A program made the translations under genes and the position numbers. Below the pieces are notes generated by a model, which made no database searches, had not been told where the DNA came from, and saw only the letters and a program-made list of their open reading frames with translations. Positions 8,677-17,086 of a stretch of 64,000 bases of DNA are shown here, in pieces. How positions within the stretch are numbered: position 1 is the first letter of the stretch; every line of letters begins with the position of its first letter. Origin of the DNA: an uncultured Lachnospiraceae bacterium (lineage in GTDB: Bacteria; Bacillota; Clostridia; Lachnospirales; Lachnospiraceae); contig CAJTVQ010000014.1 of NCBI GenBank assembly GCA_910579935.1, forward strand, positions 1 through 64,000, given 5' to 3'.

Positions 8677-10083
8677 ATGAAAATAAAAAGAGTTATGATT
8701 GCCGCCCCTAAAAGTGGAAGCGGAAAAACAGTAGTCACCTGTGCCTTGCTTCAGGTATTAAAGGATTGCGGCTTGAAAGTGGCTTCTTATAAATGCGGAC
8801 CGGATTATATTGATCCGATGTTTCATGAAAAGATAATAGATGTTCCGGCAAAAAATCTGGATACATTTTTTACAGATGAAGAAAAGACAAGGAAACTTTT
8901 TCAAAAAAGTGTAATGAAAATGGACTTTGCAGTTTTTGAGGGTGTTATGGGACTATATGACGGGGTAGGCGGAGTTAAGAAAGAAGGTTCTTCTTATCAG
9001 CTTGCAGAAGTGACAAAAACACCGATTGTGCTTGTTGTTGATGCGAAGGGGATGGGACGCTCCATTGTGCCATTGATAGCAGGATTTCTCGATTATGATA
9101 AAAAACATTTGATAAAAGCTATCCTGCTGAACCGAATGTCAAAAGGATACTTTGAATTGGTAAAGCCATTGATTGAGGAGGAACTGAAAATCCAAGTGGT
9201 CGGTTTTTTGCCTGAAAATGACAAACTGTACATTGAAAGCAGGCATTTAGGACTATTTTTGCCGGATGAGGTGAATCATATAAAAGAGAAATTACAGGCG
9301 GTTTCTGAATTATTTTTACAGACAGTTTCCGTAGAGCGTATCAAAGAAATAGCAGAAAGCGCGGAAGAACTGGAATCTGAAGAAATAGCGATAAAAGAAA
9401 CCAGAATCGAAAGCTATGGGGATATTGGTCATGTGAAAGCAGTTAGTGACAGCCGTCCAACGATAGCAGTGGCAAAAGATGAAGCCTTCTGCTTCTATTA
9501 TGCTGATAATATCCACTTGCTGGAGGAATATGGGGCAAATATAACATATTTTTCTCCGCTGCGGGATGAAAAACTGCCGGAAGGATGCCATGCCCTGTTA
9601 ATTGGCGGCGGATATCCGGAATTGTATGCGGAACAGCTTAGCGCAAATACGAGAATGCGTGAGGCAGTCAGGAGTGCGGTTGAAAATGAAATGCCAGTCG
9701 TGGCAGAATGCGGCGGTTTTATGTATTTACATTCTTCTTTGAAAGATAAAGAAGGGTTTTCTTATGATATGGCGGGAGTTATTCCAGCAGCCTGCTATCA
9801 TACCGGGAAACTGGTTCGTTTCGGTTACATAGAACTTCGGGAAAAGCAAAAGCACTTCCTGTTAAACGGCGGGGGAATAAAAGGACATGAATTTCATTAT
9901 TACGACAGCACCTGTAATGGGGCGGACGTAATAGCAGTTAAGCCGGTGACCGGAAAAGAATATGCCTGCATTATAGAAAATAAAACGCAGTGGATAGGAT
10001 TTCCGCATTTATATTATCCGTCAAATCCTGCATTTGCAAGGGCATTTATTGATAAGGCAAGGGTATATCAAGTAATGATATAG
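8677..10083 (+). CDS. cbiA: Cobyrinate a,c-diamide synthase CbiA
   Basis: CbiA uses ATP and glutamine to amidate the a and c acetate side chains of cobyrinate. Residues 10-18 form the ATP loop APKSGSGKT; KCGPDYIDPMFH and FEGVMGLYDG follow. The C-terminal glutamine amidotransferase domain (about 265-450) has LIGGGYPELYA and its nucleophile C345 in AECGGFMYL. The GHEFHYYD block near residue 405 is also conserved. An upstream in-frame ATG at 8626 lies inside cbiJET; ATG 8677 gives the canonical N-terminus and 468 aa. It is the last large enzyme gene of the operon in this window. Confidence 0.94.
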   Translation: MKIKRVMIAAPKSGSGKTVVTCALLQVLKDCGLKVASYKCGPDYIDPMFHEKIIDVPAKNLDTFFTDEEKTRKLFQKSVMKMDFAVFEGVMGLYDGVGGVKKEGSSYQLAEVTKTPIVLVVDAKGMGRSIVPLIAGFLDYDKKHLIKAILLNRMSKGYFELVKPLIEEELKIQVVGFLPENDKLYIESRHLGLFLPDEVNHIKEKLQAVSELFLQTVSVERIKEIAESAEELESEEIAIKETRIESYGDIGHVKAVSDSRPTIAVAKDEAFCFYYADNIHLLEEYGANITYFSPLRDEKLPEGCHALLIGGGYPELYAEQLSANTRMREAVRSAVENEMPVVAECGGFMYLHSSLKDKEGFSYDMAGVIPAACYHTGKLVRFGYIELREKQKHFLLNGGGIKGHEFHYYDSTCNGADVIAVKPVTGKEYACIIENKTQWIGFPHLYYPSNPAFARAFIDKARVYQVMI

Positions 10084-10101
10084 GAAAGGAAGTTTGGAAA
10101 A

Positions 10102-10344
10102 GTGAGTATGGAAAATTCATATCGATTTTTTGAGAACAGGAACTGTAAGTATTTTCCCTGTCATAAGGGATTGGAAAACTTAAATTGCCTGTTTTGCTAT
10201 TGCCCGCTATATTTAAGGGATAATTGTCCGGGGAATCCTGCATATATAGAAAAGGATGGGAGAAAGATAAAAGTCTGCACAAACTGTACCTTTCCCCATC
10301 ATCCTGAAAATTATGATGCGGTAATTCAGATATTGAAAAGGTAA
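10102..10344 (+). CDS. Cysteine-rich small-domain protein of the cobalamin operon
   Basis: An 80-residue protein with cysteines spaced as CKYFPCHKG, CLFCYCPLY, NCPGNP and KVCTNCTFPHHP. This matches the small Cys-rich domain family often found at the end of clostridial cbi operons. The pattern suggests metal or Fe-S binding, and the gene context suggests a cobalamin-linked role, but the biochemical function is not known to me. The start is either GTG 10102 or ATG 10108; both sit behind GGAAAGG at 10083-10089. It closes the operon and is followed by a terminator. Confidence 0.8.
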   Translation: MSMENSYRFFENRNCKYFPCHKGLENLNCLFCYCPLYLRDNCPGNPAYIEKDGRKIKVCTNCTFPHHPENYDAVIQILKR

Positions 10345-10421
10345 GAGCGCATTATGATAACAGAGTATGGGAATGTACGAAAGCGCGTAAAGAAAAGTAA
10401 TAGTAGATTGTCAGACAATCG

Positions 10422-10468
10422 AAGGTGTATCGTGATGAAGTGAGAGCTTTTAAACGATGCACCTTTTT
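10422..10468 (+). terminator. Rho-independent terminator of the cobalamin operon
   Basis: AAGGTGTATCG (10422-10432) pairs with CGATGCACCTT (10455-10465) through 11 base pairs including one G-U. A T-tract at 10464-10468 follows. It lies about 80 bp beyond the Cys-rich gene. The remaining 10345-10600 stretch has no other gene-like content that I can support. Confidence 0.75.
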
Positions 10469-10601
10469 AGATTCAATTCTGAGGGAGTGTATACTTGGTT
10501 GTCCAGATTTCAGGGAAGGACGGCAATACGGATTTATGATTGTGTTTGGTATTTGGAGTGAAGGTAACAGGATTTTGCTAAAAATTTACAAACACACTTG
10601 A

Positions 10602-10877
10602 CAATATCTCTCTGACATAAAGGAGTGGCATGACCTGAACATGCTGGATGCCGAAGATGTTCCGATCCTGTCGGTAAAGAGGAAGCGGGATAACGAGCCG
10701 GTGGCGGCAGATGCCAATATTGAAGATCTGATCAGTAAGGTGATGAATCAGAATTTCGTGCCGGTCATTGATGATGATGAGCGTTTTATCGGAATCATTA
10801 CGAGAAAGGATGTCATTCAATATTTGTCGCGCAAGTGCGGGATGGAAGAAGAACTGCTGTTTATGGCGGTGGAGTGA
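10602..10877 (+). pseudogene. C-terminal remnant of a CBS-domain protein
   Basis: Translation from just after a TGA at 10599-10601 gives SDIKEWHDLNMLDAEDVPIL, then VMNQNFVPVIDDDERFIGIITRKDVIQYL. This is the second half of a CBS pair as found in roughly 150-residue clostridial CBS proteins. The first CBS motif is absent and a stop sits directly upstream, so the gene is truncated at its 5' end. A short start at ATG 10641 could in principle yield a 78-residue single-CBS protein. No good ribosome site is placed for it, and I favour decay. Confidence 0.65.
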
Positions 10878-10956
10878 GCAGAACGGGAGAATGAAAGCAT
10901 TCCTGTGTCATGGAAGAATGGGAAAAGAATAAGAGATCAGAATGAAACGGAATCGG

Positions 10957-10991
10957 AACAGCCTGTTACCTGTATGGTAACGGGCTGTTTT
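10957..10991 (+). terminator. Rho-independent terminator after the CBS remnant
   Basis: AACAGCCTGTTACC (10957-10970) and GGTAACGGGCTGTT (10976-10989) form a 14-bp stem with one G-U and a 5-base loop, followed by TTTT. It follows the CBS remnant by about 80 bp and separates it from the next transcription unit. The next 200 bp up to the promoter at 11205 hold nothing else I can name. Confidence 0.8.
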
Positions 10992-11204
10992 ATGTACAGA
11001 CCCGTGCGGGGGAAAATGTTTCTCCTGCACGATCGTATACAGGCAGGGGAGGAGGAAGCGATCAGGTTCTGTTTTGCGGGACAAAGCGAATGTGGCTGCC
11101 AAAAGTCTCAATACGAAATGTCAGTCCGACAATATTCGCGTATAATCATGTTATATTGTTCAAAATATTGGCGTAGAATAATGCTAAATAGAAGATGAAA
11201 TATG

Positions 11205-11233
11205 TGGAAATTTACATGAATATATGCTATACT
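11205..11233 (+). promoter_or_regulatory. Sigma-A type promoter of the DUF4143 ATPase
   Basis: TGGAAA (11205-11210), a 17-bp spacer and TATACT (11228-11233) with an extended TG one base upstream of the -10. The ATG at 11263 follows with AAGGAGGG ahead of it. Confidence 0.6.
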
Positions 11234-11262
11234 ATATCCGGTATCTTTAAGGAGGGAAATTT

Positions 11263-12558
11263 ATGTATAGAAAGATCATGAGTTATCTGAAAGCATGGAA
11301 AGACAGCGAATACCGCAAGCCTCTTATTCTGCAGGGTGCAAGGCAGGTCGGCAAGACCTACTCTATCCTTGAGTTTGGGCGTACCTGTTATGAGAATGTG
11401 GCATATTTTAACTTTGAAACCAATCCCGGGCTGAATGAAACCTTTGAGGAAAATATCAGCCCCGATTATCTGATACCGATTTTATCCCACATTGCGGGAG
11501 AAACGATAGTCAGGGAAAAAACACTGCTTGTATTTGATGAGGTGCAGCTTTGTGAAAGGGCGTTGACCTCGCTAAAATATTTTTGTGAGGATGCTCCCCA
11601 TTATCATATTATCGTGGCAGGCAGTCTGCTTGGCGTTGCGGTAAACCGGACGAAATTTTCTTTTCCTGTCGGTAAGGTGGATATAAAAACCCTGTATCCG
11701 ATGAATATGGAGGAATTTATGCTTGCAATGGGAGAAGATGCTTTGGTTGAGCAGATAAAAAAGTGCTTTGCTGCGGACACGCCGCTTCCTTCTGCGCTTC
11801 ATGATGCCGCCATGCAGCTTTACCGGCAATATCTTGTTGTGGGCGGCATGCCGGAGTGTGTGATGCAGTTTGCGGCAACGAAGGATCATATTCTTGTCCG
11901 ACATACGCAGGATACCATTCTTGCAAGCTATCTTAATGATATGAGTAAATATAATAATGTAAATGAGATCAAGAAAACAAGGCTTGTATACGATAACATT
12001 ACGGTTCAGCTTTCCAGGAAGAATACCCGTTTTCAGTATAAGCTGATAAAAAAAGGCGGACGGGCTTCGGAATTTGAGAACGCCATCGAATGGCTCTGCC
12101 TGTCAGGCATTGTATCTCAGGTCTATAAGGTGGAACAGATCAAAAAACCCCTTGAGAACTACCGGGATATTGATGCATTTAAGATTTATGTGTCGGATTT
12201 GGGTCTGCTTTGTGCCAAGAAAGATTTAGCGGCAAATGATGTTCTCTATATGGTAGAGGATATCAATGACTTTAAGGGCGGTATGGCTGAAAATTATGTC
12301 AATGTGCAGCTTAACATTAACGGGTATCATGCCTGTTACTGGGAGTCTGCGCGCGGAGCTGAGATTGATTTTGTCATTCAGCGTAACGGAAAGCTGATAC
12401 CCATTGAAGTAAAATCTGCAGACAATACCAAGGCCAAGAGTTTAAAAGTCTATATGGAAACTTATAAGCCGGACTATGCGGTCAAACTCTCCACAAGAAA
12501 TTTCAGTTTTGAGGACGGAAAAAAGACCGTTCCCCTCTACGCCGCATTTTGTATCTGA
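11263..12558 (+). CDS. AAA-family ATPase with DUF4143 domain
   Basis: A 431-residue ATP-binding protein of the family annotated as AAA ATPase/DUF4143. The Walker A loop is LQGARQVGKTYS near residue 22 and the Walker B is LLVFDEVQLC near 89. The C-terminal DUF4143 half carries GGMAENYV and the nuclease-like ESARGAEIDFVIQRNGKLIPIEVKS motif (about 364-388), which resembles a PD-(D/E)XK fold. The strong AAGGAGGG and its own promoter indicate a single-gene unit. Members are abundant in anaerobes and archaea, with many paralogues and no firm function; a role in defence or in controlling another protein is speculative. Confidence 0.88.
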   Translation: MYRKIMSYLKAWKDSEYRKPLILQGARQVGKTYSILEFGRTCYENVAYFNFETNPGLNETFEENISPDYLIPILSHIAGETIVREKTLLVFDEVQLCERALTSLKYFCEDAPHYHIIVAGSLLGVAVNRTKFSFPVGKVDIKTLYPMNMEEFMLAMGEDALVEQIKKCFAADTPLPSALHDAAMQLYRQYLVVGGMPECVMQFAATKDHILVRHTQDTILASYLNDMSKYNNVNEIKKTRLVYDNITVQLSRKNTRFQYKLIKKGGRASEFENAIEWLCLSGIVSQVYKVEQIKKPLENYRDIDAFKIYVSDLGLLCAKKDLAANDVLYMVEDINDFKGGMAENYVNVQLNINGYHACYWESARGAEIDFVIQRNGKLIPIEVKSADNTKAKSLKVYMETYKPDYAVKLSTRNFSFEDGKKTVPLYAAFCI

Positions 12559-12678
12559 ATGCAATACCGGTCAGGCGGGCATGATAAAAAAGAACAGGGC
12601 GTTTGGATTTGGAATAAAAAGCGGCATCACGGCGTAAAAGTTATTAATAACATACCGGACGGATGGAAAAGAGAAGTC

Positions 12679-13236
12679 ATGGACAATTTTACGCTTTTTA
12701 TACTGGCAGTGGGGCTCTCGATGGATGCCTGCGCGGCGGCTGTCTGCAAAGGGCTTTCCCTGGGGAAGCTGACAGTGAAGCATATGCTTACGGTCGCATT
12801 GTGGTTTGGCGGGTTTCAGGCGCTGATGCCTGCGGCCGGTTACCTGTTAGGCGTACGCTTTCAGGACGGGATCCGGGCGGTGGATCACTGGGCGGCATTT
12901 ATCCTGTTAGGGCTGATCGGAATCAATATGATAAAAGATGGATTTGCCGGAGAATGTGAGAAGACCAGCGGTTCCCTTGCATTTCGGGAAATGTTTATGC
13001 TAGCCCTTGCAACCAGCGTGGACGCGCTGGCAGCAGGCGTGACGTTTGCCTTTTTGGCCGTGGACATTCTGCCGGCAGTGCTTTTCATCGGGACGGTCAC
13101 TTTTGCCGGTTCCATGGCAGGTGTGAAGCTGGGAAATCTGTTCGGATTCCGGTATAAGGCAAAAGCCGAACTGACCGGAGGGGTGATTTTGATCTTAATG
13201 GGAATGAAAATTTTATGTGAACATATGGGAATATGA
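12679..13236 (+). CDS. mntP: Manganese efflux pump MntP
   Basis: A 185-residue polytopic membrane protein with about six hydrophobic segments, exporting Mn2+. The two conserved aspartate motifs are GLSMDACAAAVCKG (D16) and TSVDALAAGVTFAF. The open frame extends upstream to 12559, but that part is hydrophilic and unlike MntP; ATG 12679 gives the family N-terminus. I looked for a yybP-ykoY manganese riboswitch in the 120 bp ahead of it and did not find one, so regulation is open. Confidence 0.92.
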   Translation: MDNFTLFILAVGLSMDACAAAVCKGLSLGKLTVKHMLTVALWFGGFQALMPAAGYLLGVRFQDGIRAVDHWAAFILLGLIGINMIKDGFAGECEKTSGSLAFREMFMLALATSVDALAAGVTFAFLAVDILPAVLFIGTVTFAGSMAGVKLGNLFGFRYKAKAELTGGVILILMGMKILCEHMGI

Positions 13237-13257
13237 TAGTTTTGTGAAAGAATGCGC

Positions 13258-13315
13258 GCAGCAGTTCAGCCGGAGCGTCCTCCCTCACCACCAGGCAATC
13301 CGGCTGAACTGCTGC
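13258..13315. repeat. Perfect 17-bp inverted repeat after mntP
   Basis: Bases 13258-13274 are the exact reverse complement of 13299-13315, with a 24-base loop. The hairpin should act as the transcript end of mntP or protect its 3' end. It lacks a T-tract, so a classic intrinsic terminator is not certain. Confidence 0.65.
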
Positions 13316-13410
13316 AAATTACATTTTCTGGTAAAATCGTAAAAGCCGCATAAAGAAAAGCACGCAGGAAACAATAGAAATGCAGACTATTATTTCAGGA
13401 GGTGCAGAAA

Positions 13411-13596
13411 ATGGCTAGTTTATCAGAATTGGATTTACAAAACCTGCGTCATCTAATTGGCGGTTATGACACGACTCATTGTAAAATGAAAGAATATGCA
13501 GAGTGCGCAACGGATTCCAGCGTGAAACAGTTCTTTGAAAAAGGAGCAAGGTCCGCGATGGATAACAAGCAGCAGCTGATGAAATTTTTACAGTAG
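13411..13596 (+). CDS. Small CotF-pair protein (putative spore coat)
   Basis: A 61-residue protein starting ASLSELDLQNLRHLIGG, with AGGAGG at 13397-13402 placed 8 nt before the ATG. It is directly followed by a Coat_F-type gene. Small proteins of this kind resemble the N-terminal half of CotF and occur paired with it in spore-forming Clostridia. A role in the spore coat or inter-coat layer is inferred from that pairing; no enzymatic motif is present. C25 and C32 are its only cysteines. Confidence 0.6.
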   Translation: MASLSELDLQNLRHLIGGYDTTHCKMKEYAECATDSSVKQFFEKGARSAMDNKQQLMKFLQ

Positions 13597-13608
13597 GAGG
13601 GTATGAAG

Positions 13609-13863
13609 ATGCAGGAAAAAACAATGGTAGCAGATACTTTGGCAGGTATTAACGGGGAACTTGTCCGTTACGGCGGCATGATCGCCCAGACGGAAAACAG
13701 GGAACTGAAGCAGACGTTAAAGCAGTTCCGTAACGCATGTGAGCAGTCGCAGGAAGAACTGTATCAGATTGCAAGGGAGAAATCCTATTATGTTCCGGCT
13801 GCAAAGGCAACACAGGAAGAAGTGGATCATGTAAGATCCCTTTTTGCCAGCGGGACTTTATAA
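13609..13863 (+). CDS. Spore coat protein, CotF family
   Basis: An 84-residue helical protein with the Coat_F pattern: an N-terminal MVADTLAGINGELVRYG, a middle QTENRELKQTLKQFRN, then a YQIAREKSYYVPA tail. This matches CotF C-terminal domains in length and order. AGGAGG at 13595-13600 is 8 nt from ATG 13609, favouring it over ATG 13603. It is co-transcribed with the 61-residue gene 12 bp upstream. Together they suggest a spore-forming host or a lineage descended from one. Confidence 0.75.
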   Translation: MQEKTMVADTLAGINGELVRYGGMIAQTENRELKQTLKQFRNACEQSQEELYQIAREKSYYVPAAKATQEEVDHVRSLFASGTL

Positions 13864-13906
13864 AACCGGAAGGAATTCCTAAACGGGAAGAGAAGATTGC
13901 AGAACA

Positions 13907-13941
13907 GTCAGGGGATGCGTGGAAAATGCGCATCCCCTGAC
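13907..13941. terminator. Hairpin between convergent genes
   Basis: GTCAGGGGATGCG (13907-13919) pairs perfectly with 13929-13941 across a 9-base loop. It sits between the end of the coat gene (plus) and the end of rqcH (minus). It may stop transcription from both sides, although neither side has a clear T-tract. Confidence 0.55.
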
Positions 13942-14016
13942 CGGTTTCCGGGGCGGCAGGGAATTCGGTGTGCACGGAAACTGCCGCGGGGATAAACCTG
14001 TCTTAAAGGATGCCGG

Positions 14017-15756
14017 TTAATCTTCCGATAACTGCAGTCCGCTGATATCGGAATCAATGGTCATGGAATAGTTGGTGTGGTAAATGACGAAACCGGGCTT
14101 TGCCCCATTGGGCTTTTTCACGTTTTTCTTTTCCGTATAGTCGATATCCGCTTTGTCCTGTTCCCTCGCCTTGGAATAGTAGGCGGCCAGCCTGGCGGCT
14201 TCCTCAAACGTGCGGTCGGGAAGTTCCGCGCCGCCGGATTTAACGATGACATGGGAGCCGGGCATGTTTTTGGCATGAAACCACCAGTCATTGCCGGAGG
14301 CGAAGCGGAAAGTCAGCTCTTCATTCTGATAATTATTTTTTCCTACATAGATATGGTAGCCGTCGCTGCTGATATAGTGGAAGGGACGGCTGGTGATCTT
14401 TGCTTTTTTGGCGCCTCCTTTCCGGCGGATATAGCCGCTTTCAATTAATTCTTCCTTGATCTGCACCAGATCTTCTTCCGCAAGGGCTATATCGAGGGAG
14501 GCGCTGACGGATTCCAGATGTTCGATTTCCGCTTTTACTTCCAGTGTCAGCTCGGAAAGCGCTTCATACGTACGCTTCAGTTTATTGTATTTTTCAAAGT
14601 ACTTCTTTGCATTCTCCGAAGGCGTCAGGGCAGGGTCCAGGGGAATGGTAATTTCTTCATCGGTGTAATAATTCAGCGCCGTCAGTGATCTGGCTCCCGG
14701 TTCCGCATTATAACCGTAAGTGTTTAACAATTCTCCATACACCTTATATTTATCCCGTTTTTCCGTGTCCTTCATCTGCCGCAGCTGCAGGTCATATTTT
14801 TTAATGTTGCGTTCCAGTGCAGTCTGAACGATTTTTCGCAGGTCTACGGATTTCTGGCGGATTCGGGTCACCGCGTTTTTCTGAGCATAATACTGCTCCA
14901 ATAAGACACTGACAGAAGAAAATTCACGCCGTTCGCTGTCGCTGTACATCGTCAGCGTAAGCGCGGCAAATTCTGCCGGAGCGGAACCTTCATAGACGAT
15001 GTTCGGCTGAAAACTGCCGTTTTTTACCGCATCCATAACCGAGAAAAAGGCATCGGACAACCGTCCCATATGGTTTTCCCCAAGAGAAGCGGTGGAATAG
15101 TCCCCGTCCAGACCGGCGCGGAAACAGATTTCCTGCGACAGCAGAGGGGAAATACCGGTATAGGTACCATAGAGCGCCTTATAAACGGGCATGGTTTTTC
15201 CATGGATGGTACGGATAAAAGCCTCCCTGTCCGCGGCAAGGGGATTCTGTTTATCCTGTGTGTCGGGAATAAAATAAGGACGCCCGGGAAGTACTTCGCG
15301 CACACTGCTCACCATACCGGAAATATGCTTGATACTGTCGATGATCATATTTTCATCGTTGACAAAAATAATATTGCTGTGCTTACCCATAATTTCCACA
15401 ACGAGCTTTTTGGAACACAGGTCGCCCAATTCATTCAGGTGCTCCATCTCTATCTGCACGATACGCTCCAGCCCCGGCTGAACAATACCCGTAATACGGG
15501 CATTCTGAAGATGCTTACGTAAAAGCATACAAAAACTGGGCGCCGTCAACGGGCTGGGTTTATTGTTTTCCGTCAGATAAATCAGAGGCAGGGAAGCCCC
15601 CGCCGAAATAAACAACCGTTTCTGTCCGCCGTTTACCTTGATCGTCAGCAGAAGCTCGTCCGTTTCCGGCTGTGCAATTTTATAAATCCGTCCTCCAAGG
15701 AGGGTATCGTTCAATTCCTTTACAATGTTAGCAATGGTTACACCGTCAAATGCCAT
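14017..15756 (-). CDS. rqcH: Ribosome quality control protein RqcH (NFACT/FbpA family)
   Basis: RqcH binds stalled 50S subunits and recruits tRNA-Ala to add C-terminal alanine tails. It was formerly called fibronectin-binding protein. The 579-residue length is typical. The NFACT-N domain begins AFDGVTIANIVKELN and includes SFCMLLRKHLQNARI. A long coiled coil covers roughly 280-420. The NFACT-R domain near 465-510 has YHIYVGKNNYQNEEL and DWWFHAKNMPGSHVIVK. It is transcribed alone, divergent from yicC, from a promoter at 15799-15827. Confidence 0.93.
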   Translation of the reverse strand: MAFDGVTIANIVKELNDTLLGGRIYKIAQPETDELLLTIKVNGGQKRLFISAGASLPLIYLTENNKPSPLTAPSFCMLLRKHLQNARITGIVQPGLERIVQIEMEHLNELGDLCSKKLVVEIMGKHSNIIFVNDENMIIDSIKHISGMVSSVREVLPGRPYFIPDTQDKQNPLAADREAFIRTIHGKTMPVYKALYGTYTGISPLLSQEICFRAGLDGDYSTASLGENHMGRLSDAFFSVMDAVKNGSFQPNIVYEGSAPAEFAALTLTMYSDSERREFSSVSVLLEQYYAQKNAVTRIRQKSVDLRKIVQTALERNIKKYDLQLRQMKDTEKRDKYKVYGELLNTYGYNAEPGARSLTALNYYTDEEITIPLDPALTPSENAKKYFEKYNKLKRTYEALSELTLEVKAEIEHLESVSASLDIALAEEDLVQIKEELIESGYIRRKGGAKKAKITSRPFHYISSDGYHIYVGKNNYQNEELTFRFASGNDWWFHAKNMPGSHVIVKSGGAELPDRTFEEAARLAAYYSKAREQDKADIDYTEKKNVKKPNGAKPGFVIYHTNYSMTIDSDISGLQLSED

Positions 15757-15798
15757 GGTAATGTCCTCGCTTCCTGTCAGTATTTTCCGTACCGGCTC

Positions 15799-15827
15799 AT
15801 TTTACAATAATTCTATGTTTACTGCAA
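15799..15827 (-). promoter_or_regulatory. Promoter of rqcH
   Basis: On the minus strand TTGCAG (15827-15822), a 17-bp spacer and TAAAAT (15804-15799). It lies about 45 bp ahead of the rqcH start. Confidence 0.55.
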
Positions 15828-15860
15828 GGGGGAATGAGGTGCAACCTCGCGAAATTCGGC

Positions 15861-15889
15861 TTGACGTTGGCAAAATGGTATTTTATAAT
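15861..15889 (+). promoter_or_regulatory. Promoter of the yicC-remA-gmk-rpoZ group
   Basis: TTGACG (15861-15866), a 17-bp spacer and TATAAT (15884-15889), close to the sigma-A consensus. yicC starts 48 bp downstream. Confidence 0.8.
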
Positions 15890-15936
15890 AAAAGGAAGTA
15901 TGTAGGCATGATAAGACACGGAAAGGGCAGAAGAGA

Positions 15937-16815
15937 ATGATTAAAAGTATGACAGGTTTCGGCAGGTGCGAGGTGTCGGAAGCGGAGCGAAAAGTTACGG
16001 TAGAGATGAAATCGGTGAATCACAGATATCTGGATGTAAATATAAAGATGCCCAAGAAACTTAATTTCTTCGAAGCGGCAATCCGTTCGGAACTGAAGAA
16101 TTATATCCAGCGCGGTAAAGTCGATATTTTTATCACATATGAGGATCTGACGGAAAATAATGTCTGCATCAAATATAATAAGGATATTGCAGCGGAGTAT
16201 ATGGGATATTTGAAACAAATGGCGGAGGATTTCGGGCTGGATAACGACATTAAGGTATCCAAACTGTCCAGATATCCGGAAGTGCTGACCATGGAAGAAC
16301 AGACCATAGACGAAGCGGAAATCTGGAAAGTGCTGGGCAAGGCAGTGCAGGGTGCGGCGGAAAGCTTTGTGGAGACGCGGATCAAGGAAGGGGAGAACCT
16401 GAGGGAGGATCTGACGGTCAAACTGGACGGAATGCTGGAACATGTGGAGTATATTACGGAGCGTTCCCCCAAGCTGATAGATGAGTACAGGAGAAAACTG
16501 AAGGAACGGGTGCATGAACTGCTGGAGGATGCACAGGTGGATGAGAACCGGCTGCTGATGGAAATAACGCTGTTCGCCGACAAAGTCTGTGTGGATGAGG
16601 AACTGGTGCGTCTGCGCAGCCATATCGAGGCGACGAAGCAGGCGCTGTCGGAGGGCGGCAGCATCGGAAGAAAGCTGGATTTTATTGCGCAGGAGATGAA
16701 CCGGGAAGCAAATACCATACTTTCCAAGGCAAATGATCTGGAGACTTCCGGCCGGGCGATTGAACTGAAAACGGAAATCGAGAAGGTACGCGAACAGATA
16801 CAGAATATAGAATAG
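15937..16815 (+). CDS. yicC: YicC family endoribonuclease
   Basis: A 292-residue YicC protein, a family linked to RNA cleavage and stationary-phase physiology. The N-terminal KSMTGFGRCE and SVNHRYLDVNIKMPK motifs and the C-terminal GGSIGRKLDFIAQEMNREAN block are diagnostic. A central coiled coil separates them. It starts the conserved clostridial string yicC-remA-gmk-rpoZ, with 10 bp to remA. The minus strand opposite carries long open frames that I judge to be shadows. Confidence 0.93.
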   Translation: MIKSMTGFGRCEVSEAERKVTVEMKSVNHRYLDVNIKMPKKLNFFEAAIRSELKNYIQRGKVDIFITYEDLTENNVCIKYNKDIAAEYMGYLKQMAEDFGLDNDIKVSKLSRYPEVLTMEEQTIDEAEIWKVLGKAVQGAAESFVETRIKEGENLREDLTVKLDGMLEHVEYITERSPKLIDEYRRKLKERVHELLEDAQVDENRLLMEITLFADKVCVDEELVRLRSHIEATKQALSEGGSIGRKLDFIAQEMNREANTILSKANDLETSGRAIELKTEIEKVREQIQNIE

Positions 16816-16825
16816 GGGCGGTTGG

Positions 16826-17086
16826 ATGAGCAGGTTAATTCATATCGGTTTCGGCAATATTGTAAATACCGGTAAAATAATTGCGATCGTGAGTCCGGAT
16901 TCCGCGCCGGTGAAACGCATGGTGCAGAATGCGAAAGAGACAGGACAGGCAATTGACGCCACACAGGGAAGAAAAACAAAAGCGGTGCTTGTAATGGAGA
17001 ACGGCCAGCTGGTGCTGTCGGCGCTTCTGCCGGAGACGATCGCGAACAGGGCGCAGGCGGAGAATGGAGATACAGATGAAGCGTAG
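16826..17086 (+). CDS. remA: RemA-like (DUF370) DNA-binding regulator
   Basis: An 86-residue RemA/DUF370 protein. In Bacillus subtilis, RemA activates matrix and osmoprotection genes by wrapping DNA as a ring-shaped oligomer. Visible hallmarks are IHIGFGNIVN, IAIVSPDSAPVKR and DATQGRKTKAVLVMENG. Its place between yicC and gmk is conserved across Firmicutes. The targets in this organism cannot be told from the window. Its 3' end overlaps gmk by 11 bp. Confidence 0.92.
   Translation: MSRLIHIGFGNIVNTGKIIAIVSPDSAPVKRMVQNAKETGQAIDATQGRKTKAVLVMENGQLVLSALLPETIANRAQAENGDTDEA

Noticed and set aside
12559..12678. Manganese riboswitch upstream of mntP
   Set aside because: The region shows none of the yybP-ykoY conserved blocks and does not fold into its paired-stem layout by eye.
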